A stretch of 64,000 bases of DNA from Aculops lycopersici (lineage: Eukaryota; Arthropoda; Arachnida; Trombidiformes; Eriophyidae), in NCBI GenBank assembly GCA_015350385.1, contig WNKI01000002.1, positions 2,834,643-2,898,642 of the forward strand, given 5' to 3'. The notes beneath the pieces are model-generated. The model had not been told where the DNA came from, did not search any database, and saw only the letters and a list, made by a program, of their open reading frames with translations. The first letter of the stretch is position 1. Each line of letters starts with the position of its first letter. Below are positions 13,215-25,720 of the stretch, piece by piece. Both the position numbers and the translations under genes were made by a program.

Positions 13215-15770
13215 AGTTTTCCTTGTATGAGCTCGAGAAAATTAGCGCCAGAGTAAACAGCATTGGGGCAACAAGAACAACAACCGGCCATCCAACAGGT
13301 GGCGTCGCTTGCTCATTCTCTTCGGTTGTCAGAGCGCCAAAAGAGGGGAAGCGTTTCTCTCTTTATCTCTGCGACTGATCGCCGCTGACCAAAGCCCACA
13401 AGTTGTGGGCCACAACAGCTTACTGAAAGGGCGGCGGCCTCTATCTGTAAGGCGCTGCTCATTTCACCTGCGAACAGCGGAGTTTGAAGTTCGAACTTCG
13501 AAGCGAGCAATTGAAATGTGTGCTCCTCCTTACAAATGGCCGCTTGTCAATCGATAAGTTCGAGTTGATCAGTAAGTCGACCGGCCGACGAGCCGATCGA
13601 TCGTTCGGCCGAAAGTTGAGGCGAACAAGTGAATGCAAATTGTCGGTTTGCGGTTCATCATTTTCCATTATTGGCAACATTGAAGCTGACGTCAAAAAAT
13701 AACAGCGGCAACATGAAGAGTTAGTCTTTTCCTCTTGCCGATTTGACCGTTTTGTCTGCTATCAACATAATGGAGTTGCCGCAGCAACAACAGCAACCAA
13801 CTAGAGCTGCCACTTTGGCCGGCCAATGACTATGGCAACGACTAGAGCATCGAGAGCTTCGGAGGCCCACAAGCGAATGGACTGACAACACGACGACGAA
13901 GTTGGTCATGAGGACGACTGTTACGTAATCGTCGGTTGTTAGGCTGAGAGTATGCGCTCGGGGGTTACCGAGACCGCGATGCGGATACCTTCGATGGACT
14001 GGCAAGGATTAGAACCAACGCGCGTCCATCTTTCCACGGCTTTCTCCCGTGAGCAATCGATAAGTTGCCGAGATGTTGCCGGCCACTTTTCGCTCGCTGG
14101 CCAATTGCCAACTGCCGGCGCCGAGGCCATTGAAATGTCCAGTTCATGTTGCAACTTGATGTTACCTGCTTGCCTCTCCATCTAAATCGCCAAGCAAGTT
14201 AGGCGCCTAATTACGGGCTTCAATTTGTTGCCGTTGTTTGGAATTGTGCAAGAGCCGCTCCACTTCTTCCATCTTAAGTTTAACCTGCTCACTCAAGTAG
14301 CATCCAAAGCAGAGCAACGTTTGAGGGTTCATGGTCTATTTGCATGAGAATATGCCAACAAGCCAGCCAGCCAGCTAGCCAGACAAGAGTTTCTCTGTGT
14401 AAACTTGAGGTTTGGGAGGATGAGGAGAAACGAGCGCAACAAACAAAAAATGGCAGAGAGCAAATCGATTGACTTGGGCGCATCAATGGACTCACCCTTT
14501 ATCCATTGCAACGCAATCGATGGATCGGAAACAATTAGGCTGCTAGGGCAATTGAGTTTCTCTCTTTTCTCTTTCTCTCCGCTTTGATTTTTAGTCTCGC
14601 TGCATTTAAACCGCTTTCGAGATGAGAGCCATACAAAGCGAGTAATCTTCTCCACTTGACGACCAGCTAGCTTGCCAAGTCGAGCTAAATTGCTCTCGTT
14701 TTTCGCCCAACTTCCTCAGGACTCAAGGTTAACTCCGCGGTCTTGCCGATGATGATGTCGCTCGCTGCTGACCACAAATCCGCAAAGTGGTTTTGGGCTG
14801 GAGAAGTGGATAAGAATAAGCAGGAGGCTGGCTGTTCGCGGATCTGGTGAGTTTATGAATGGAGCAAATGAATGGGCTGCATAGTTAGATAGCTGAGGCG
14901 ATTGTTGCTGCCTCGAGATCACGATCCTCATTCAGGTAACTTGCGTTGCTCTGGTCATCGAGTCGATCGTTTACAATTTAATTAGATGCTAAGAGCCACG
15001 GAAAGCTGGCGTGAGATCTATCAGTGTGGCCAATGCGGTGGTGGCGGCAGCAGCAGCAACGGCGTCTCTACCTCAGAATGGACACGAACTCTTCGAGCCT
15101 TAAAGTTCGAACCTGAATTTGTACCGTCGTCTCCTTTCCGCAGCAACGAGACCAACAAAAACGACGACGAGCAGGTGAAATGAATATAAGAGGAATGGTA
15201 TCTGCCGACCATATAACAACAACGGCAACAATAAAATCTCATCGCCGCGCGCGCGCGAGCAATCAATGAATAGTAAAGTCGTTAGATGAGAAGAAGGAGG
15301 ATGAGGTTCGAGCTGAGTTAAGAGAAACGAGAAGAGTCAATTAACTCTCGCTAATTAATGGGGATTTCGCAAGCGGATGAGCGACTGGGTCAGGTGGTTG
15401 AAGTTTTGGACGCTCGTTGTTCGTCGTGAAGTTCAACAGGAACATCGAAACAAACAAACAGTTTTGCCGGTCCCTTTGAAGAGGCAGAGCAACAGAGTTA
15501 CAGTACAGCATAGCAACTAATAATAACTACACAAAGCTGTAGCTGCTGCTATCTTAGCAAAGAATCTCCGGTGTTTTGTTGCCCCTAAACTAACTATCAA
15601 ATGGCTTCAAGCTCAAGATTGTAAAAGTAAAACTCTCTCCTTCTCTCGTGAAAATCTCGCCTCCTCCTTCAACTTTTAATTCGTCAGAATACTTCTGTCG
15701 CTTTTCTCTGCTTTCTTCGTGTGTGTGTGTGTATGTCCAGCTGACAACTTCTAGTGGCAGGGGCAAAGTT

Positions 15771-15784
15771 TACCTGGCCAGGTA
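15771..15784. repeat. 14-bp perfect palindrome TACCTGGCCAGGTA
   Basis: Two inverted TACCTG/CAGGTA half-sites abut, and a third copy follows at about 15,788. CAGGTA/CACCTG words are bound by Snail/ZEB-type and Zelda-type zinc fingers in animals. The site is exact; the function is a guess. Confidence 0.6.
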
Positions 15785-16113
15785 GAGCCAGGTAAGGCAC
15801 GCCAACCACTTGTGGATTGTCGATCATCGTTACCATAGCGCACGCAAGCCTCCAATCGTTTTGCTCTCGTGCATCCTCACTTTTATGTATGATTGATACA
15901 ACGACAGCGACTGAGACTGCATCAAATCGAACCATAATGCAAACACAACAAAACAAACGTCGACCGACCTGCTGACCGAAGATTGAGGGAGAAAATTTGC
16001 TTAAATCTATCCCGAGGTTAAGCTGCTACTTTAGCTGAAACTGGCGACATCAGCTCATCTACTGGTCAGCTAAGTTTAGTTTGTAGAAAACTGAGAGAGG
16101 AATTAGAATAAAA

Positions 16114-16139
16114 ATAATAGTAATAATAATAATAATAAT
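16114..16139. repeat. (AAT)n microsatellite
   Basis: Short AT-rich triplet run with one TAG interruption, in non-coding DNA. Confidence 0.9.
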
Positions 16140-19100
16140 TCTACCAGCGAGCACGAGCTTAAAGCAATAGCAATAACAAAAGCGATGGCAATAGCTACAG
16201 TCAGTGGATACTGAAAGAGTATAAAATCGACGCCAATTTTATACCTCAAATGGCAAATTCTTTTATTTAAACGAGCAGCACGAGAGTCGAGTCCATGAAT
16301 TTAGAATGATGAACTTGGACATCCACTCGCTGAGAAGAGTTTGGTTACTAGCTGCAGAGGAATTCAGCTCTCTTTTGCTTGTCTAGTTGGTGTCCTCTCG
16401 CCTCTGCACGTTGGCTTTTGGGCCAACGTGCCATAGAATTCGACAGGGAGTCTCATGTTGTTGGCTGGTTTTGGCTGACCAGCCGACTGACTGACCGACC
16501 GACCGACCGACAACAACTTGCTCAGTCACGAGCGTTGAAGCATTTGAATGTTTCAACTTCGTTGGGGGATCCATTAGACCCACTCGAGTTTAGCTAGATT
16601 TCACAAGGAAGTTATGCCGCCAGTTTGATGGCTTCACTTTTGTTGGCTGTTATTTTAGCCCATTGGGTTTGACTGGCCGCCCAAAACGAATACGACGGCC
16701 ACGACGACGAATTGGCCAACGCGATGCTAGCGGACGATATGAATTCTGACGCTCGCTTATCTCCTCCTCAGATTGATGGTGATGCTGGGCAAATTGGGGG
16801 CTGAAGCGATAGCTATAGTTAGAGTAAGAGTAAACGAGAGAAACTCAACTGGACTCAGTTGTGCAGTCGAGAGATGGAACCTAAACGAGAGTGAGAGACG
16901 GAAAAGTGAACACACAAATTGAGATAACCTTCGCTGAACGCGCGATTACCTGATACTAATCAAACTTCATCTCTCCCTCGCCTCCATTTACCTGGCCGCT
17001 TGGTTTACTCTGATGGCGCCAACTGGCCGATTTGCTGTCTTGATTGCTCGCTCTCGCTTTCTCCTTGGAAACAACAACAAACTGGTAACTCTAAATGGCA
17101 TGCGACCACCGCAACTGCAACCACAACAACAACAACAACTATCTGTTGATGCGGCCGCCTGTTGGCTGCTGATGGACAACCAACCACCAAACGATGATGA
17201 TGATGATGAATACTAATCATGCGTCAAACTATGACTGTGCTGGTCGCGCTCACTTTTCGCCGTCTCTTCTTCACGGACGCCGACGTCTTCGACCACTGCG
17301 TTGAAATTTCACCTGGCGACCGGCTAACTGACTGACCGACTCTTTGTGGCCACTCGCGCCGCTAACCAATCACAAACTCACCTGTGTGGAATAAATGCAA
17401 CTCTTCAACCGCAACTCGCGCTACTCGCTCGTGAATGCGATCAACTGCAAACGAACGAACCGCAACCTACAAAACAACAGGTAAGTTACATAACAAGATA
17501 GACAAACACTCTCGTATACAATGGTAATTGTGTGCGCGATTTGAGATTTCAACTTGAGTGTGTGAATGGGACGATAAAAGCAAAGTTGATAACCTGAGTG
17601 TCTGACTTGTGTCGTGAGCAAGAACAACTGTTGTGCTAGTGGCGTTAGTGTTAGAGTTAGCCACAACTGAGAGTTTAAACCGAAAGATAGATGGACATAC
17701 TCAGAGACAATCAGCCAGAGACTAATCACCCAGTGCGAGTGAGTCCATTGAGTTCCTTTTATTGGCCTTTGTGTAAGTTAATAAGCCCAGATTTAGTGGA
17801 GAGGCAGGTAACTTATTTTTATTATTATTTGTATCACTCTGATTCAAGTCCAAGTTCAAGTGCCAGCCACCGACTAACGGCGCGCGCACTCAGTTGCCCA
17901 ACTAACCCGCCCCAGTAACCCCATTGACAACACTGGCAGCCCCCACCGAGGGTGCTCTAGTTTTCGCGGCCATCCGCGTGGCGGCGCGGCGCTCACTCCA
18001 ATGCAGCTAACTTGTAAACCGAGCGAAAGTTCAGCGGTCCCACTAAGTGGCTCCCAAATTGCAGTAGCATTAGTGGTGGTGGTGATGGCAAAGGACGCGC
18101 ACCGCAATTAGTCTCGTCTGTCTGCAACGATGTTTCTGTGGTGCGGCAACTAGAAATAAAAAACAACCAACCTTTGCCGAATGGTTGCGCCGATCGAGTG
18201 ACGCGATCAAATGAACATCACCGGCAGTGGTGGCGACTCCGACGGCAGAAGTCTGATGCAGAGGGAGAGGCTCAACAAGTGGCAGCCTCAACTATTTGCC
18301 GGCAACAGGAGCAGCCTCACTTATTACCACTTAAGCTCGTGTTACTCTCTCGCGAGTCGCGAGTTGCAAATGTGAAATGGAAGTGGCGGCATGCAAATTG
18401 CTTCTGTCTGTTGCTTTGCACTCGATGCGCTACCGAGTTCTAAACGTACGAGGAAAAAACGAAACTTTGCCTGGTGCCTCATGTCGTTTGTACGTGGAAA
18501 CACCAGCGGTAGCAGCAACAACAATAACAACAGCAACAGCAACTACAACATGACGATAATTAACCTTGCGAGTGGTGAACTTGAACTCTCAACCGGCAAC
18601 CAAATTTGCTCCAGTTTCTCTCGTTTGACCGACGACTCTCATTGAATCGGCGAGAGATGCAAATGTTCTGCTCTACTTCATGTTGTCGTTGTCTTTATTG
18701 ATGTTATACTTGTAGCAGTAAACCTGAAAACAGTGGATAAAATAAATCACTCGCCTCCCCCAGGTAGTCAGCACCGATCAAATACAAGAGAGGCTTTGCT
18801 CATTTTAGACTGTACCTGAAGTGAGCAACCAACTTGTGGCTGGTCACTCGCTCGCTTCGCAAAGTGCGAGTGAACTTTCAGTGGTCAGTGTCACTGCAAA
18901 CTCAGAGGTTTTTAAGGGTTTATGGCACTGCAGTTCCCTTGTGGTCGTGCCTGCTGACTTTCGCGGGCGGCGCAGTCGGGGGCGCGCCACAGGTTGTTGC
19001 TTCTGGTGGCCGGTAGTCGCCAGTTTCCGCCAACTTTCCTTCCATTTACTAGAGCAAAAGTCGTCATGCCCACTCTCTCGTCTCTCCTTCTCTCTCAAGT

Positions 19101-19940
19101 AACCGGTCGGCTGTTTCCAATTGGCGCCGCTCAATAAGCGTCGCCAATAGTTACGTAGCGGCCAGGCGACTCAATTTGCTGACTACTACTGAAATTTTGA
19201 CCACCAACTTCGACTGTTTTAGTGTCAGTTCCACTTATTATCTCGAATGCAAAGAGAGATAATAATAAAATTGGCGCTGGAAGTTGATTAGCACAACCAG
19301 CGAGTTAGTGCGACATAGAAGAGAATGTGATGCTAGTTACTAGTGTTGATAATAAAAACACGCCACCATCACGATGACTTCTGCTTTCTATTGACTCAAC
19401 ACTCCACTTTACTTTATTCCGAACTGATGGCAATGAGAAGAGGAAAGATAGAGAGATAGAAGGCGACCACTACAACAGCGATTAAAGTGGATAACGAAAT
19501 CAGAGTCGTGGTCTCACTTTGCTCTGCTTGGGTTCATTCCATTTCTTTTCATCGCAACAAGCAAGTTGCTCGTTTCTCCGACTCTCGACCATCGAGTGCT
19601 CAAGTTTTAACTAGTCGCTTTGCTGAAGGCGAAAAATGATGTGCAATATGAGTTTCAGTTGTAGTTGGGCTACCACTTTATGGTGAAACAAAACCATCTA
19701 CTGCAAAGTGGATAGCAATAACAACAACAGCCATGACAATTATGACACATTTGGCTCCAATTTTTGCCCATAGCCGCTAGCGCGCCGACTAAGTTGGAGT
19801 TCCGCCCCAAGGGGTTCGAATGGCGGCCGCCAACTTGCTGTCAGCAGTAAGCTGGAATTTTCTTCAGATCAGACAAGTCTAAAAATGGCTCTAAATTCAA
19901 GCCAGGAGTCCGATAAGATTCATAATCTCATCTTGGTATC

Positions 19941-21479
19941 GTTGCCCAGTATACAAAGATTCAATTGTGTCGAGCAGATTGGAGTTTAATACGAGCAATT
20001 CGATTATTGAGGGGCCCCATGCATCACAAAATAGTAGAATCGCAGTCATGGTACTCAAATCACAACAAATTTAGACTGCTTCATGATTCCACTGTCCTGT
20101 CATGAACAAGTCGTGGAATTCCAAGAAAAATCTCAATAGGTCACTAAAGAGTAGCTAACCTATTGAAATAGAATCAAAAATCCAAGAGAGGTACCAGGTG
20201 TACTTCCTATTTGCAAATTATTCTATCAAATATCTGCAGGATCATTTATGGACTGCGACCTCGATAATTTGTCATAGTTTACTCGTGTACCCATTCCGGA
20301 ACTTGTTTCATCAAGTGCCAATTGTATCCATAAGGGGCCCCATTTTGAGTCTTTCGCTTGTATAATCGAAATTCTGAGAAGCTCAGTAAGTGTCTTACTA
20401 TTCCAACTTGATATAAGAAGAATTTCGTGAAAAAATCTAGCCAGCACGAGAAATTGTATCAATACTTGAGAAAAGGCGCATCTTGGGTGCCGGAGGGTGT
20501 CGACATGCAAGGTGGTCACACTGCCTCACCAAAAAGAGCAACAATGATTGTTGATATCATAGACTTGTAGATATGCTTACCCTCAGGAGCTATCTATTCG
20601 CTAAGTTGAACCACAAGGGTCCCCTTGTATCATTAGATGTCGTAATTTAGGGTGACAAGCGGAAGTGACAGAAATTTCGAATCACTCTAGCGGTATCTGG
20701 TTACTACTGAGATATGCTAAAAGAATTTAGTTGCAAAATCTTAACGGATTAAGAAATGGCGTTAAGATGCAATAATGAGGCCTCGTATCACGTTGGCTTG
20801 CATAAATTTCAACCCTTTCATTAAGCAGAAATGTCAAAAGGCTCTGGGATAGGCACTCCCAGTTCCAGTTAAGGGGTGCCCAGTTACGTCAAGACAGACC
20901 CTTGCATCACGAATAACTTGGGACCCCAGTTATTGATATCCGGCCTCATTGTCGAGTTATGAGCAACTCAAGACTCCAGTTTTTTTACTGACTTAATCCG
21001 GTTGCAATCGACGTTAATTCTGGAGAAAAAACGTTTTAGAAAACATTTATATCTCGAAAACTATACGCGATAGCATGACGCCGACGCAACCGGAAGCTCA
21101 GAATCCAACTTCTGAGTCGTTTGCATTGTTTATTTTCAATGTATCTCGCATAACTTTTGCAATAAAAGTGTCATCTGAAAACGGTTTTCTTCGTAATGAT
21201 CAGAGCAATTAGGCGGATCGAATCCAATCGTATTGCATGCTATAGTTGTCTTCGAACAAGCACTATTCCGGCCAAGGTCGCTAGGTTGCCGAGGGTCCCG
21301 AACCCTTCCCAGATGCGTAGTAGAAACCAATCACTGCAGGTCCTATGCAGGTCTTATTCGGAAACAGGAACATACTAGAGTCGACGTCGGGAATCATAAG
21401 AGAACCCCGAAATCTCGAGGAACCTTCAAACACCTTTTAAAGTATAACTTGGGAACCTTTTAGGGTACCGAGATACGGT
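19941..21479 (+). repeat. Left arm of a large inverted repeat (interspersed element)
   Basis: This segment is the reverse complement of 46086-47624. At every point I checked, left plus right coordinates sum to 67565, so the 1,539-bp alignment has no net indel. Identity by eye is mostly above 90%. A 64-codon frame at 21136-21330 on the minus strand is identical in translation to 46235-46429 on the plus strand. Weaker similarity continues to about 21,600, where the copies diverge. GGGGCCCC-type palindromes recur inside about every 300 bp. I see no transposase, terminal inverted repeat or target-site duplication, so this is probably a non-autonomous or decayed mobile element, or a segmental duplication. 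Confidence 0.85.
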
Positions 21480-22501
21480 TTAGTTGGCTGTATTTCTTGA
21501 ATTACTGTGGATTTCCAGAGTATACATGTGATGGGGTTATCATTACATGTTTTTGTACATAATGTTTTCCAAGACCACGGGCCCCAAGGAGACTCAAGAC
21601 TACACAGTCAAGTCGCAGCTTTTCTACCCAGCCTCAGTGACTTCTCGAGCTTGCTCACCCTCACTTAGAAGAAAAAGACGAGAGAGCTTGTGGTCAGGAC
21701 TCATAGGAATGGTCAATAAATTTCCCCTCGCTCTCGAATCATTCTCTAATTAAATCTCACACAACTCATCCGAATGATTGGAAGTCATTGGAACTGGCCA
21801 AGTCGTTGTGCTGATTGACAGCGAGAGTAAAGTGAGTAGAATGAAGTAAGTAGTGGTGGTGTCGCTCTAGTTGTAGTAGCATAGGATTAGTTTCGCCTGG
21901 AGCTAGTCTCGCCGATCAGGCGACAAGATATGACGAGCCCGTCGCGAGTTGCATTACGTAACATATGCTCGTTAGTTTTACATCCAACTTGAAGACATGA
22001 TATCTTCCCGCCTCTAATTGTAATGCCATTATATTACTGTGGATTTGCACTTTGCCCTCGACTGGCCGGCGGCGCCCCAGTCTTTGGATTTCGTTCGCTT
22101 GTCAGCGCGAGCCACTTGGCCTCCTGCTTCGCAGCTCCGTTTCGGTGCTCGTTGTTATCCATTGGTTGTGGTCTCAGGGTTCGATGTTGAAGCTGGGGCT
22201 GAAAAGTGCGATCTTTGCAACTGAGGCAGCCGAAAAGTTGCTGCTCACTAATTGGCAGTGAAGCGACAAGACAAGTGAGCAACTTGGCCGAACTGAACTA
22301 AAGGCAAGAGGAGATTTTAACTTGGCTCGCCCACTCGCAACTCATCGCCCGAATTGTTGGTTCATTATGGAGTTGAGGGCGCAATTAGCTCGCTGTTCTC
22401 CTCCAATTTTGATGCCTCGCTTCGAATAGGAGTGTAGCAAATTAACGTGAGCATTTAAGCAAAGGAAGTTCCCATTTGCCTTTAGATCACTCTCTCGTTC
22501 G

Positions 22502-22527
22502 CTCTCTCTCTCTCTCTCTCTCTCTCT
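22502..22527. repeat. (CT)n microsatellite
   Basis: Thirteen CT units, uninterrupted. Confidence 0.95.
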
Positions 22528-24048
22528 AGCTTGACGTTAGCTGCTTGTGGATAGATTCCATCTATTTGAAGTAAAAAGCGAATCTGATTGCACGCTAGCC
22601 GCTTGTTGTGATGACTAGAGGCGATAGGCGGCCTCGTCAGTGGAGCCGAGAACAAGTGAGAAGCTGGTCGCAAGGGGAAAACCGAGAGTTTAGTCAAATT
22701 ATTATCATTTCGCTCCACGCTTCGTCGCCATGGGAATTCGATTCCCCCAACGCGACAAGCCGACTGAAGGATCCGCTTCGGTTCGTTTGCTTGCGGTTCG
22801 TTTTTCGAAATACAAGTTTGTCTTCTCTTCTCAGTCTTTTTTCAACTAAAATTCTACTAAAATTTCCAAAACAGAAGCCATGCGCTCAAGCTGCCAACTA
22901 AACTTGAGCCGAGCAACTCGAGAGACGCGACAACTTCCGGTCGCGAGCACCGAGTCAGAGGAGAAAAGAAGCGGAGTTAATCCACGTGTTTGCTGACTCA
23001 GGTAATCTGCGGTCGCTAATTGCATTGCGCTTGTACCGACTTGGCCCCATTGACCAACTCGACTGACAGGGCGACGAGTAGTTGAAAGGAAAAAGGTTGT
23101 CTTGGTTGAACACAATGAAACAAGGAGGATTATTCGCGTTAATTGTATAGTCAACGCTTCTGTTTCTACTCCTGTCGTCTTTTGTTGTTTTCACCACCGA
23201 AAGTTCTCTGTGTGTTGTTTGATCTTTGGCTTCAACATAAATTCGATTTGTTGTTTCAATGATTCCTCGCTGACCACCAGGTAAAATTGACCACCACCAT
23301 CAGCAACAAATACAATCATTATTACCATTGACGACGATTTAACTCGAGCGCACGAGAGCAAAAGAGAGACAGAGGATAAGGAAATCCTCTTCCTGTTTAC
23401 AGGTCACTTTTCAAAGGGAAACTTGAAAACTTTTCAACAACAATAGCCCAAAAGGGAAGGGAAAAAGAAGAAGAAGAAGAAGTAGGAGGAGATAGTAGGA
23501 CAAGAAAAAAACTTAAGGTTGTCTGGTGGTCACTATCCTACCGGTTGATGTTCATATTCCTCGGGAAGTTCTCATGGCATTCAGGACACACGAGAGATCC
23601 GCTAGAAAATGTTAACTTTGTCATACTTTTCCATTGACCACCCAACGTGCAGAGCGCTGCCATTGAGAGAGGAGCTGCGCGCGTTGGAGCTACTTTGTCT
23701 TTTACCTCGAAATCTCGGCTCACTCTCGAGCCGCCATGTCTCTTGAGGGAATCGAGGACATTGGAGGTGTGTAGTTTTAACTCGGTTGTGTATAGTGTAG
23801 TGTACAAATTGATGCCCTCAGCGTAGTCGTCGGCGGCGTTGGCGGCGATGAGAGTCGTGTCAGTGTCATTTGTCTTTGCTATGTGTTATCTCAAACTTCG
23901 GCTGTCGATGGGCAGCAATGCAACCTGTGGAATATATAATGGCAATTTTCAAAGTGTTCGAGGAGGAATTGAAGTTATCGGCGTTCGCCAACTGTCGCCT
24001 GCCCGATTGCTCGCCTCCTTGTCCTCCAGCTAGTCCTCAGCTAGTCCA

Positions 24049-24080
24049 GCAAACTCGCCTCGAGGGGGAGGCGAGTTTGC
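24049..24080. repeat. Perfect 13-bp hairpin
   Basis: Arms 24049-24061 and 24068-24080 (GCAAACTCGCCTC and its complement) flank a 6-base loop. Confidence 0.8.
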
Positions 24081-25720
24081 AGCCAGGTGGGCGCGCTGCA
24101 AACTTCTGGCCGCAGTAACACCAAGTCCAAAGCCAAACACCAACCGAGGCGAGGCGAGGCGACGAAATTGATACCTTGGTGGCCGGGATAGTTGTTTTGT
24201 TTTCGCGACGAGACCAAGTGAGGCGGATTACAAGGAACAGGTTGTTTTAGTGCAATCATTTGGAGTGCTTGCAAGCGCGATTGGTGGCCAAGGTTGCAGT
24301 GCGGTGGTCAGCTTGGTGGCCACCAAAGAGATTATTGGTGCTACAGGTGGCTTCAGATTTCAGTGGCGATGCTACAGGTGGTCAGGTACATGTAACTCTG
24401 CGCGGAAGCTTAGGTGACGCTGGCTCAAGTATTCGATGAGCCCGTGAGAAAGTTGCACTCCGAATCGACGCAACAATTGTCCTCGTCCAGAGCTCAGGTG
24501 GTAGCAGGAGCAATAACGAGTGGCGGTCGCACCTCACAGCGCTCGGCTGCTCATTTGCGGCCACCTGATGCAGCTTTGTATTCCTAAAATCGATATACTC
24601 ATCATCTATTGAAAGAGCGGAGGAATTGCGGGATTGTGGTCGCACAGGGAAGATACGTTGCGATCGATTGTCTTTGTAGCGCCGGTGGCCAGTCGGCTAC
24701 TTACAGTTGTTAGTTGAGATCGATTTCTGCAAATCCGATCGATCTGGTCGGTGGTTGGAAGCTGCCGCAAGGTATGCTGTTGTAGTTCGTGCCGCCAACA
24801 GCCAATGAGACCACTTGCTGCATTGTTTCGCGTTGACTTTGTGCAGAGTATCTCGAAGTGGATACTTCTGTTTCTGTTGCGGGCTAGGACACGACGACGG
24901 CGCCTTTTTGATCAGTTACAACAGCGAAAGCATCACTCGCAACTCGCAACTTGCAACCACCGACCGAATGAAATGGACAGGAAACCGCACTGCTCATTTG
25001 TGCGGAGATGTTGCTGTCGCTGCTCGATTGATGCTGCCGAGTGTTCCATCGATTGGAGGAAGAAAAAGTTTTCGGTTGCCTCCATTGTTGTTGATGTTGT
25101 TAGCAAAGTGCAGAGGAACTCGCAGGGAGAAAAAACGGATAGAGAGAGCGAAAAACTAACTGTTGCTCCTTGGAAGTGCCAGAGGGCGCGTTAGTCTTTT
25201 GGCTCTGTGCGCTTCCATCCGAGTAATGAACTTCCACGCATGCGCTTCTCAAAAGACACACATTCGCACGCGACGAGAGCGACGGCCAGCAGAACGCAGA
25301 GTGCAAAAGGAGCAGATGGCAACGACAATAACAACATCAGCAACAGCGAGCAACAAACTGACGGCGCCGCCGCTGCTAATGCTTCCACACGATCAGAGTG
25401 AAATGAGCTGCCGATGGGGCAGGACGATTGTTGTGTGAGTCTTTTACGAAGCGCAAGGTTGAAGTTCATCACAAGCTCAATAATTTTAAACCCAATCATC
25501 ATCGACATCTTCAAGAATATGAAGCTTCCAAGTTCATGTATCGAAACAAATTGTCATTGAAGATTATGAAAAATAGAGAATCGAGTAGATCGATTGATTC
25601 AAGTTAATCAGAGCAAGTGAAAAATCAATTGAATCAAACCGAACACCAAGCTCATAATTTTCGAAACAGAGAGAAGAGCAAAATCAAATAAAATAAGAGA
25701 GCAAATATACATTCAGCAAG

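Larger units (their letters stand above)
1..19940. other. 20-kb stretch without a supported gene
   Basis: I find no exon series, conserved domain or credible long open frame on either strand. Open frames of 60-200 codons occur in several overlapping frames, which is what GC-moderate, microsatellite-rich DNA gives by chance. The sequence is not bland: it contains (GA)n runs, hairpins at about 2,075, 4,656 and 6,375, and many copies of ACTTCCGG, CAGGTGAGCG and CACTTG-type words. It may be upstream regulatory DNA or a long intron of a gene outside the window; that is inference. Confidence 0.6.
21620..25720. other. Region upstream of the latrophilin-like gene
   Basis: No supported coding region. 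It holds a (CT)n run at 22502-22527, a perfect hairpin at 24049-24080, (AAG)n at about 23,466, and an ETS-like ACTTCCGG at 22933. The transcription start and any 5' untranslated exons of the gene beginning at 25721 should lie here or further left, but I cannot place them. Confidence 0.5.

Noticed and set aside
15793..15802. TAAGGCACGC, matching the start of miR-124
   Set aside because: The match stops after 10 bases and no hairpin of precursor size can be drawn around it.
24751..25194. 147-codon Cys/Arg-rich open frame
   Set aside because: Composition reflects low-complexity DNA and three frames overlap; nothing conserved.
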